Below, piece after piece: positions 22,380 to 31,312 of a stretch of 64,000 bases of DNA. A program made the translations under genes and the position numbers. The stretch's first letter is position 1. Each line of letters begins with the position of its first letter. Source of the DNA: Helianthus annuus (Eukaryota; Streptophyta; Magnoliopsida; Asterales; Asteraceae); the NCBI RefSeq assembly GCF_002127325.2, contig NC_035441.2, forward strand, positions 51,588,663 through 51,652,662, given 5' to 3'. Below the pieces are notes generated by a model. It was not told the DNA's origin. It worked only from the letters and a program-made list of their open reading frames with translations, and did no database searches.

Positions 22380-22950
22380 CACTTGACATTCTGTAGCTAT
22401 TAAACATTTTGGGATAATGACTAAGTACGTTGGGCTTTAATCACTTGTACACTAAGGCATCATATACTTGTACCTTTTAATCCATAAGTAAATACTGACC
22501 AAGACAACTGTCAAAACATCGACAAAAATGATTAGGTCGTCATGGTACTTTTGGATCTTTTTAAAATATTATAGTTTATAAGATATAACAAGAATACGTA
22601 AAACATTATAAGTTTGTTGTGGAGCGAAAAGAATGTAACTAATTACCCATAATTATGTTAAAACTCAAGGATTTAAGTGTAATATGATGGAGGGCTAAAA
22701 TATAATTATTGTTTAAATGAACAATAAACATCGACAAAAATGAGTAGGTCGTCACGGTACTTTTTGGATCTTTTTAAAATATTATAGTTTATAAGATATA
22801 ACAAGAATACGTAAAACATTATAAGTTTGTTGTGGAGGGAGAAGAATGTAACTAATTACCCATAATTATGTTAAAACTCAAGGATTTAAGTGTAATAAGA
22901 TGGAGGGCTAAAATATAATTATTGTTTAAATGAACAATTTACCCTCATTT
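22380..22950 (-). mobile_element. Helitron-derived segment with a 211-bp tandem duplication
   Basis: Reverse-complemented, this matches the 5' part of the Helitron at 25995-28553: CTAAAATGAGGGTA, TTACACTTAAATCCTTGAG, CAACAAACTTATAAT, TTACGTATTCTTG and CATTTTTGTCGAYGTTTT in the same order. Within it a unit is duplicated almost exactly (22513-22723 and 22724-22935; AACATCGACAAAAATGA starts each). The hAT-like element at 22951 interrupts the match, which resumes after 23485. Confidence 0.6.
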
Positions 22951-23485
22951 TAGGGGTGTATTTAATACTGCAAACGAACTGAACAAAGAACAAGGTTTGT
23001 TTATGTTCGTTTGTCATTGGTTTCGTTTATTACGGAGAAAATCAAGGTTTCCAGTTTGCTGTGAACATCGAAGACTATGTGTTCGTGAACCGTTCACGAA
23101 CACTTATCGAATCCGTTTGTGTTTGTTTGTTAATTTTAGGCAACGAACAAAAATGAACGTTGAAGAACACAAATGAGCACAAACTAATGTTCTTGAACAC
23201 AAATGGAAACAAACGAACACAAACAATCGTCCATGAACATAATATATAATACACCGACACTTATTAGATATTTAATTTGTTAGAATTTTGAAGTATTTAA
23301 ATAAATATAAAAATCTAAAAACACTAATAAACAATCAAATACAAACGAACACGTTACCGAACGTTAACGAACATAAATGAACGAACACGACCTTTGTTCA
23401 TGTTTGTTTGTTTAATAAACAAACGAACTTCTCGCCGAACAGTTTACGAACTGTTCGCGGAAAGTTTGGTTTGTTTACAGCCCTA
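22951..23485. mobile_element. hAT-like MITE, GAACG-rich, apparently full length
   Basis: It begins TAGGGGTGTA and ends TACAGCCCTA, with inner ends rich in AAACGAAC/GTTCGTTT. It is 535 bp and non-coding. It splits a Helitron-like segment: the sequence left (CCCTCATTT) and right (GGTATATTTATAAACTAAAG) rejoins to match Helitron positions near 26060-26100 in reverse complement. A clean 8-bp TSD is not obvious. Confidence 0.55.
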
Positions 23486-24337
23486 GGTATATTTATAAAC
23501 TAAAGAGGGAAAAAGAAATGTCATTATATAACACTCTAATTTATAACATTTTGTTGTTGTGGGTGTTGTACCTTATGCTATTATGATTTTCCTTGTATAT
23601 TTGTGGGAGTTGTACCTTTTACTTTGGGGGTTGTACCTTTTTTTGCATATCACGTGCTGATGGTTTTAGGGAAACCATCAAAGAGAAAGAGAGAGGCCGC
23701 GCGACAGAAAGAATGCATAGGGAGAAAGGGAGTTGATTCCATGGTGGTGTAGTGTTGAATGTGAATTAGATGAAATCAAAGGTTATTTGATTGTATATTG
23801 GTTTGAGTTGGGGAGGTTTGAGAATTCCGATCTAGGGTTCCGCCGCCGACCTAACAAGAGGGTTATTGATAAGATCAAGGGGAAAATTCACGGCGAAGAT
23901 CACGGAAGCAAGGAAGACTGCTGTGAAGGTGAAAGAAAAAGAAGAAATAGAAGAAGAGAAGGAGAAGGAAGGTCACCATGACGATGGCGATTGAAGTAGC
24001 AACAACGACATCTATTAGATCTCAACTGTCGCACAACTGTTTTCCACTAACAACATTGATCTAAGGAATTCATCTATTTTTTTTCTCAGGTAACTATATC
24101 TATGTGGTTTATGAGGAGTTTAGGGTTTAGTGTATATTCTATTTGATGTATTGTTTTTGTACAACTGGTGTGGAGTCTTGAGGTTTTTAATTGGGTTTTC
24201 TGTATACATACATAGACATGGGTAAAAGTAAGAAATTTTCATGTGGTTTGTGTATATGACTTTATGGAGTTGATAACTTTTAAAATCAACCAATGGGTAT
24301 CCATATTGGCTAAAGAAGGTGATAAATTGTTGCTTAG
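23486..24337 (+). other. Unassigned stretch, possibly exonic remnant upstream of the LIM fragment
   Basis: A purine-rich patch (23650-23980) has an open frame (23733-23981) ending in a K/R/E-rich tail (KEDCCEGERKRRNRRREGEG). A pyrimidine run ending TTTTCTCAG|GTAACT lies near 24085. It could be the 5' leader and first introns of the duplicated LIM gene, but nothing diagnostic is present. Confidence 0.25.
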
Positions 24338-24576
24338 TTGGAATTCATTTGCCAATGATGCCATGGCAACATGGTTGAGGTGGGAGGGTTTACATCTTCG
24401 GATGGTTCCCGCCCAGCTGAGGTCCCGAGTTTGAGCCCCTGGAGCGTCAAATAGTCCCGCGGGGAGACGGTTGAAAGTCCGTCACATGTGTGTGTCGAAC
24501 CCAGGTCTCTTAGGAGTTCTGGTGTGGGTCTTACCGCTCCATCAAGCTAGCCAAAAATAAATTTGGAATTCATTTG
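24338..24576 (+). mobile_element. tRNA-derived SINE with 14-bp TSD
   Basis: Identical 14-mers TTGGAATTCATTTG flank the element (24338-24351 and 24563-24576). The body (24352-24562) has a box A-like TGGCAACATGGTTGAGG near its 5' end and a box B-like GAGTTTGAGCC at about 24427-24437, the two parts of an RNA polymerase III internal promoter. It ends in an A-rich tail (CCAAAAATAAA). Length (211 bp), long TSD and layout fit a plant SINE. It lies just upstream of the LIM pseudogene. Confidence 0.75.
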
Positions 24577-24741
24577 AAGAATTGAGTCGTTGCATTGGTT
24601 ACAGATGTTTGCTTATTTGAAAGTTTAGACACAATGCTTGTCGTGGATATCCATATCATGTGTTAGTTTCCTTTTCTTTAACCCAACATTATCGTTCATC
24701 CACTTCACACATCCCAACATCATTTGCAGCTCAAAATACTA

Positions 24742-25070
24742 ATGGCACTTGCCGGTACAACCCACAAATGCACGACATGTGACAAGCGTATCTACTTGGT
24801 GGACAAACTCATTGCTGTAATTGTGTCTTCTTCAAAGCTTGCTTGAGATGCCACCATTGCAGTGACACACTCGAGGTTTCTTATATCTGCCTTTAAGGTG
24901 TTCTTTGTAATGCGTCAATGACTTTGAGTTCATGATATTAATTGATTGTTCCAAAATTTTGGTGATTTGCAGCTCAGTAACTACATCTCCTTTGAGGATG
25001 CTCTTTGTTGCAGGCCACGCTTTAATCAGTTGTTCAAGAAAAAAGAAAAGTGGTAGCTTAGACAAGAGCA
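24742..25070 (+). pseudogene. WLIM1-type LIM-domain protein, N-terminal fragment, broken
   Basis: The ATG at 24742 opens MALAGTTHKCTTCDKRIYLV, the start of plant WLIM1 actin-bundling proteins. The first LIM zinc finger continues in another frame (FFKACLRCHHC) after a short indel near 24815-24830. Exon 1 ends CTCGAG|GTTTCT (24875) and exon 2 starts after TTTGCAG at 24973 with LSNYISFEDALCCRPRFNQL. This intron position inside the first LIM domain fits plant LIM genes, so this is a genomic duplicate and not a processed copy. Expected ligands are damaged: the YHKAC histidine is replaced by F, and RPHF reads RPRF. A further 1-nt shift precedes SGSLDKS near 25050. The second LIM domain is absent. 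Not functional. Confidence 0.8.
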
Positions 25071-25518
25071 CACTTCAAGTCATATTTGTAAGTTCTATAA
25101 TTTAAAAGCATACTCTTTCCTTCTAACTATTACATTCGGATTATTGGTTTCTTACATGTATATGTAATAGAAATATATATTTACCACTTCTTTCAACCTA
25201 ACTTCATAGTATATTACTCCCATTTCGACATATATATAGCCTTTTTTCTTTCCAAATGAAGGCCTTTTGGTAATTATTCATTAGTTTATAAATGAATCAT
25301 AACTTCTCACACACCAGAGCATCTAATTCTCTGATCGCCACAATTTAATAAGGAAGCTTGGTGGTTTTGGTGAATCAGTTTTATTAAATTTTCGACCAAT
25401 CTCAGATTTGATCTCTGTCACTTCTTTATTCTACTTTATAATCGTGGGTCATAATATGCTGTATGCATGGTAAATTGAATGTTTTAAGCTTTGTTAACGT
25501 TAAAGCTTTGTTCACCAG

Positions 25519-25527
25519 GAATGCAAC

Positions 25528-25558
<31 letters not shown>

Positions 25559-25634
25559 AACAAGTGCTGTGGCAGATGCTAACTCGGGGAAGCAGGCTGC
25601 AACTCCTGATCCCAAGAAAAAGAAGGGAAAGTGA
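25519..25634 (+). pseudogene. Short C-terminal exon remnant ending in a lysine-rich tail
   Basis: After a pyrimidine-rich stretch and a long A run (about 25530-25550), the frame from 25560 reads TSAVADANSGKQAATPDP followed by KKKKGK and TGA at 25632-25634. It could be the last exon of a gene, with upstream exons lost. Family not identified. The A run makes the upstream frame unreliable. Confidence 0.35.
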
Positions 25635-25994
25635 TTACAATCTCTGTTTGATTCGGTTCGATTTCATTTTATGCTTTTATTTATTCTATACTAAATATAG
25701 TGGCGTCTTGTAAGTGCATCCAAATGAGTCGATGCTGCCACAGTTGTTTTAATATAGATGTTGCAATATCTCAAGTTGCCGGCCAGCTTGACAGCTTGAC
25801 CAACGTTGATTCTAAAGCCTATATGTATGGTTATTTTTTTGGGAAAACATTTTTCGTCTGGATTGTTTAGGTTTAGCGTTATGCATACATGAAAAAAAAA
25901 ACAATATTGATACTGGAGTTATAAGAAGTTATCAAATGCTTTGTGTTGCCGGCGCAACGCCCGACAGGCGAAAATCTGATTCCCTTATGTATTA

Positions 25995-28553
25995 TCTATA
26001 CTATATTATAATGCATGAGTGAGGGGTATTTTAAGATACCCAAAAAATAAGAACTTTTCCCACCTTTTATTTATAGAAAGACTCCTAAAATGAGGGTAGT
26101 TTAGTCTTTTAAACACTATTTATTTTTTAGCCCCTGAACTTATTACACTTAAATCCCTAAGGTTTTAACAAAATTATAGATAATTAGTTACAATTCACTC
26201 ATCCACAACAAACTTATAATTTTTTTTACGTATTCTTGACATATCTTATAAACTATACTGTTTAAAAAAATCCAAAGATAGCCTGACGACCTACACATTT
26301 TTGTCGACGTTTTGGTAGTTGTCTTGTTCAATATCGACGCACGGATTAAAAGGTACAAGTCGATAATGCTTTAATGTACAAGTAATTAATACTTGTGATC
26401 TAATGCGCCTAATCTACAAAGATGTGTTCCATCTATGCAAACAAAAACAAAAAGAATTAGAAGTACCGTAACATAAAATGAAGATATTATGTGTCACATT
26501 TTATTTTATTAAAACTGCCTAATATCTATACTTAGATATCTTATAAAAAAAAATTAAAACTAACTACAACAAACTTCCTAAATAAAGGGGTGGCAAATCT
26601 AAGATTAAACCCTAATACACTTCTATAGTTACTACTATAACTACATAGCAGGACACCTCTATATCTATTGCTAAACAAAGTTAAAGAATTGATCCAGTTT
26701 TGAATTCAATTGTTGCGAAAAACCAAGCATGCGAGATTGAAAATTCTAAGGTCAGTTCTGTTATATCGCAACAGTGAACAATTGTTTTCTTTTATTTACT
26801 TTTATGTGAATGTTAACCTATTTGATTTTTCAGATTCAGTTGCATGATGAACATGCCAATTTAAACAACTTATTTGTCGAACAAGCTTCTAAGGTATTGA
26901 TTTTGATGGTTTTTAAGTATTATTTTTGCGTATATCTTTCATATTAACATGTTCGTTATGTTATTATATGTGTGTTTTATTGCAGGATGATGGTGATAAA
27001 AGTGTTGATATTATTTCTTATGGTGCAATGCTTAGTCCGTATAAGTCTAATCTTCAACGTGATTTTAGTGAAGAGGTAATTTTAAGGTTTATTTAATCTT
27101 TTTTTAACTTGTGTATTCAGTCCTTTTTAAGGATCGGAAGTTTGAGACTTAAATGAAGAGATCCAAGAGACTCTCTAAATGTAAATGGAGTGAGGTTATT
27201 AATCTAGACGATTCTGAGGACAATGACAAAGAAAAGGAATTAGAAGGTACTGTCGATTCAAGCACAAACCGGCCGATTAAAAATATCTCGAGTGTCAATT
27301 CAGAAGCGGAACAAATTTCAAGCAGTCTAATATGAAATCTATCAAGTGTTTTTATGTTTTTTTTTTCATTTTTAGCTGTTATGTTTGATCTAGACGTATG
27401 AATAAAGTTTATTTTATATTTGAACTTTATTTTTGGTGTTAATATAATGCAGTTATTGACCATATTATTAAAATTAAAAATAAAGTTAGTATCCTAAATT
27501 TACAAGTCAACTAAACTTATATAAGTTAATATCCTAAAGTTGCAATAAATAGATATTGCAGCTACATATAGTCAAGCTGAAATTATAAAATATTGTAGTT
27601 ATTCTTTTATTTTTTTTCATTTGATTATCATTTTTTTATACAAAACAAAACTTTACATGTGTAAAACAGTTTTTTTTTACTTTATTTATAAATAAAGCAT
27701 TTTGTTTTTATGAAAAAAAAAATAATTCATTTATAAACATTTTTTGTAACAAGTAATATAGATAAAATAATGTAGAAATTTACAATCTTTACTAGATAAA
27801 TACTAAATTGTGTTGCCAACTTTTAGGAATTATAAGTTCAACTATATTGTTATAGATAACATTAGTCAGTTTCAAAAGAATTCTTTACCAACTTGACTAT
27901 ATACATAGTAGATCGTGTTGCATATTTTTATGGATAATAAGTTAAAAGTAGACTCATATAGATAAGATTAGTTAGGAACTAAAAATCTGAACTTAGTATG
28001 ATATAAAGTTAATAAATAGATAAACTTTTAACATCCTATTTTTTTTTTTATAAAAACAGTTCTTGAAATTTTATAAAAATATAAATTTTTTATATCTGTA
28101 AAAAACCGAAATTTAACAATTTAAGTTAAAGCTCTAAAACGTACTTACGAGTCAAATGCTATTTTTTCTTTTTATAAAAACAAAAAATTTAAACTTAAAG
28201 TTTATTGGATGAGTACTATGTGAATATTTAAAAAAGTTATGAACTTTAAAGAATAAAATTATACTTTATAATTTAACCAATAAAATAAACATACTTTACA
28301 ATTATAACAACTTATCTTTTACTTTTTGTCTTTTGATTATTAATTTTTATAAAAAAACAAATTTTTTTTTGTCTTTTGATTATTAATTTAAAAAAAAAAA
28401 ATAAAACTTTACATATGTCTAACACTAATGACATATATCCACCAAAATAATGTTATCATAAATATTATATATTATACGAATAAGAAAACTACCATAAAAG
28501 AGTGCCACAATCTAAAGTGTCGCACTCATCACATCATGCGAGCACCCTGCTAG
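25995..28553 (+). mobile_element. Non-autonomous Helitron, plus strand, with intron-containing fragment
   Basis: The 5' end is A|TCTATACTATATTATAATGC (25995), the classic plant Helitron start after A. The 3' end is CTAG|T (28550-28553) preceded 8 nt upstream by a hairpin (GTGTCGCA 28517-28524 with TGCGAGCAC 28537-28545, one bulge). The 2.56-kb interior lacks Rep/helicase domains. It contains an exon-intron series at 26710-27335, then AT-rich DNA. Its 5' part is repeated in inverse orientation at 22380-22950. Confidence 0.7.
26710..27335 (+). pseudogene. Spliced gene fragment inside the Helitron, family unknown
   Basis: Three short exons join in one frame through canonical sites: ...VAKNQACEIENSK|GT (near 26752), acceptor TTTTTCAG at 26833 with IQLHDEHANLNNLFVEQASK|GT (near 26893), then TTGCAG at 26986 with DDGDKSVDIISYGAMLSP ending GAAGAG|GTAATT (27076). 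A last segment (27153-27335) encodes MKRSKRLSKCKWSEV and an acidic stretch (LDDSEDNDKEKELEG) to a stop, but its frame does not join cleanly. Plant Helitrons often carry such exons, either captured genes or RPA-like genes. I cannot choose between them. Confidence 0.4.
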
Positions 28554-28999
28554 TAATATAATATTGATGTCTTTTACAAATATATAACCAATCTTATTAA
28601 AATCATTATGTTTCAGTTTATTCTCTTTTGTCTACATGGCTACATGCATCTCCTACATATGTCCTTTATCTTATTATTTTTTCTTCTCAGCATGTGGATC
28701 TGATAATTTGTCATGTCAAGACTCCACGACATTATTTTTCCTTTTTATCATATAAAAGTATGGATATGTATTAAAAAATGGGGATATGACAAAATAATAA
28801 AATTATAGATGGACAAAGCATGTGCAAATTATGATTGGGAAGACATCATTTATTATTATTGTTCTACTTAAAAATAAATAAAGTTTACATTTTTTTATAT
28901 CTTATTGCTTATCTATCTTTTAATAGTTTGAACACTCAAAATTTTAATGTTTGCATAAACCTACAAAGCCGTGTTTTGGTGCCTATGTATACACAAACA
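28554..28999. other. AT-rich spacer, nothing recognised
   Basis: No ORF, RNA gene or element boundary is visible. Composition is uniformly AT-rich. Confidence 0.45.
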
Positions 29000-29008
29000 T
29001 ATAATAAA

Positions 29009-29551
29009 GAGTAAATTGTTAATTTGTTTTCTATGTTTTATTACAAATATGAAAAGTCTTGTAATTACACACTAATCTTTGACGATTTTAATCCACTATA
29101 GTAACTTCATCCACATTGCCATTAAATCCAGGTCACATGGATGGGCATTTTTGTAATTAACCACATTACTGCTAAAAGCCCCGTTGTTTTCTCCCCACAT
29201 ATATTCTACCAAAAATGCATTCTTGAACAATGAAGATTACAAATTTATAACCGAACTACTAAACAAAGCGTGCTACACCCAACAACGGATGATATCCCTA
29301 ATCCCATATGACATCCATAGGAGCATTGGTTCTTAATCCTAAAGGGTTTTAGTAGCAATGTGGTTAATTACGAAAATGTCCATCACATGTTTCGCATGTG
29401 ACCTGGATTTAACAACAACGTGGATGGAGTTAGTATGGTTGACTGAAATCACAATTAATTGAAACGTTGATGTGTAATTTGCAAGACTTTTTATATTTGT
29501 AAAATATAACAATGTGAATTAAACCGTAGGGATCAAAATAGCAATTTACTC
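29009..29551. mobile_element. Small MULE-type MITE, 543 bp
   Basis: Left end GAGTAAATTGTTAATTTGTT and the reverse complement of the right end (GAGTAAATTGCTATTTTGAT) form long inverted repeats that also share ATATRAAAAGTCTTG.AATTACAC and ATTTAAT/CCAGGTCAC...GTGACCTGGAT. Flanking 9-mers TATAATAAA (29000-29008) and TATGATAAA (29552-29560) match at 8 of 9. The termini resemble those of the MULE at 1029-4690 and the MITE at 6375. Confidence 0.7.
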
Positions 29552-29560
29552 TATGATAAA

Positions 29561-30042
29561 ACTTAGGTATTTTTCGTAAAAAAAAAATATTTTGCAAATT
29601 CTAATGCATAGTCTCCTAAAAATAGTAAGTCGTAGAAATGGGTATTAAACTGACTTCATTTGACCTCATTCAAGTGGTGTTGGAACCATTTCGTCGAACT
29701 CTATGATATGAGATTTTAGGTTTTCGTTTTGTTTTAATTTTTAGCTTGTAAATTTTAGAATCTTTTTCTATATCATTGTGTCTTTTCTTTATCTACGTTA
29801 TTGTGTCTTTTTGACATCGACATTGTATTATATTTTTCAGCATTTGTTATATTTAGTGATCCATTGTGTCTTTCTACACTTTTTAGATTTGAAAGACTTT
29901 GTAGCATTACTTTACCCTTGCTTTTGATTCTCTATTTCTTTCATTATTTTATGAATATACATGATTATAAATCACAAATTTCACCGTCAACAATCTCGAA
30001 GTCAAATTTCTATATATATTTTATGGGTTAAGTTATTCTAAA
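29561..30042. other. AT-rich spacer with a few CATTGTGTC cores
   Basis: Four or five CATTGTGTC-like cores lie at about 29775-29870, similar to the minisatellite of MULE-like family 2. No inverted-repeat arms are seen, so this may be a decayed remnant. No gene is supported. Confidence 0.4.
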
Positions 30043-30047
30043 AATAC

Positions 30048-30490
30048 TGTTGGTGCAGTTGTCTGTCGACTACATCTTAGTTCGAGTCTTAGGACAGGGT
30101 TGTTCGTATTGTATATGTGTTTAGAGTATTAGGACCGCTTATAGGGTAAATGAGTCGGACCGCTTTTGTGACATTTAAGTGGACCGCCCATATGTCAACT
30201 GGTAGGTTCGCTCATATGGACATGTCCATATGAGTGGTTCCTGACTCCTATATATAGGTGTCATATGGGTGGTTCCAGAAGATAGAGAGAAGTTAAGTGT
30301 GTGTTTTCTAAGGTGTAAAGACGAAGCCCTGTCAAATTGTCTCCATGTGCTTGTAAACTGTTATAGAATCAATAAAGGAGACGTTAAAGTGTGAAATCAA
30401 GCTTTACGAAGACTAATTCAATGAATTCCGCCTCTGGATTAGTCTAAGTGCTCTTCTGAACGACTCATCGGGTCAGCAAACGATCCTACA
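30048..30490 (+). mobile_element. 5' LTR of the TR-GAG element
   Basis: TGTTGGTGCAGTTG...GATCCTACA, 443 bp, identical by eye to the 3' LTR. It contains GGACCGCT motifs, a 24-bp perfect palindrome, a TATA box and an AATAAA signal (near 30370). GACCGCTTAT units here recur in the leader. Confidence 0.95.
30211..30257 (+). promoter_or_regulatory. LTR promoter: perfect palindrome followed by TATA box
   Basis: Positions 30211-30234 are a perfect 24-bp palindrome (CTCATATGGACA and its complement). Fourteen bases on, TATATATAG (30249-30257) is a strong TATA box, itself within a small palindrome. The 3' LTR has the same pair (palindrome at 35694-35717). A dimeric transcription factor site or hairpin is likely; which one is unknown. 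Confidence 0.7.
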
Positions 30491-30492
30491 TG

Positions 30493-30504
30493 TGGTATCA
30501 GAGC
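30493..30504 (+). other. Primer-binding site (initiator Met-tRNA type)
   Basis: TGGTATCAGAGC, complementary to the 3' end of plant initiator tRNA-Met, two bases after the 5' LTR. Confidence 0.95.
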
Positions 30505-30724
30505 TTAGGAGGAAGAGTTCTTGCTGTTTAGCTCGATTTTCGCTCGAAACTCTCACTTCTACACCTTCTTTTTCTGATTCGGAAAGATTTCACGGTCGGA
30601 ATTTGATCAAAATCTCAGGGATTGTGCGAAATAGTACCGTGACAAACCCTGGAAAGTTTCAGATCAAAATTCAAAGTTTTTAGGGGTCAAAATGATGTTT
30701 GAAAGTGGACCGTGTTTCTGAACA

Positions 30725-31265
30725 TTGTTGGAACCGCTCGAAATTTTGGTCTGGAACCGCTCGAAATTACGTTTGGAACCGCTCATCCGGACAGAACTTG
30801 AACCGCCCATTCGGTCGAGTTGTTCTTGGACCGCCCATTTGGACATCTTTGGACCGCTAATCTGTACATTTGAGAACCGCTCATTCGGTCGAATTGTCCT
30901 TGGACCGCCCATTCAGACATAGTTGGACCGCTGATCTGTAAATTTGAGGACCGTTAATCTGAACATTTGACAACCGCTCATCCGGTCGATTGACTTTGGA
31001 CCGCTCCAAATTCACTGTGTGAACCGCTCATACGGACGAATCTTGGACCGCTTATTTGGTTTAGTGGTTGGAATCGCTCATTCAGACAACGTCTTGAATC
31101 GCTTATTCGGACCAACTTGAACCGTTCGAACAGACTTTGTCTAGACCGCTTATTCAAACAAAGTCTGGACCACTTATTTGGGCTGATTGTGAACCGCTTA
31201 TTCGGAAAGTTTGTTTGGACCGCTTATTCGACAAACTTGTCTGGGCCGCTTATCTGACAAATTGT
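30725..31265 (+). repeat. GGACCGCTYATNCGGAC leader minisatellite
   Basis: About twenty degenerate units, mostly 20-35 bp apart, carry (GG)ACCGCTYAT followed by CGGAC or TCGGT. The same motif occurs in the LTRs. The tract lies between the PBS and the gag start, the region where retroelement RNAs usually carry dimerisation and packaging signals. It contains no long ORF. Confidence 0.8.
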
Positions 31266-31312
31266 TGATTCGTCTTTGTGATCACTAAAGATTTGTCGGA
31301 ATTTTCGGTAAA

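Noticed and set aside
24352..24562. Functional tRNA gene
   Set aside because: Box A- and box B-like elements are present but no cloverleaf can be formed, and the 14-bp TSD and A-rich tail show a SINE.
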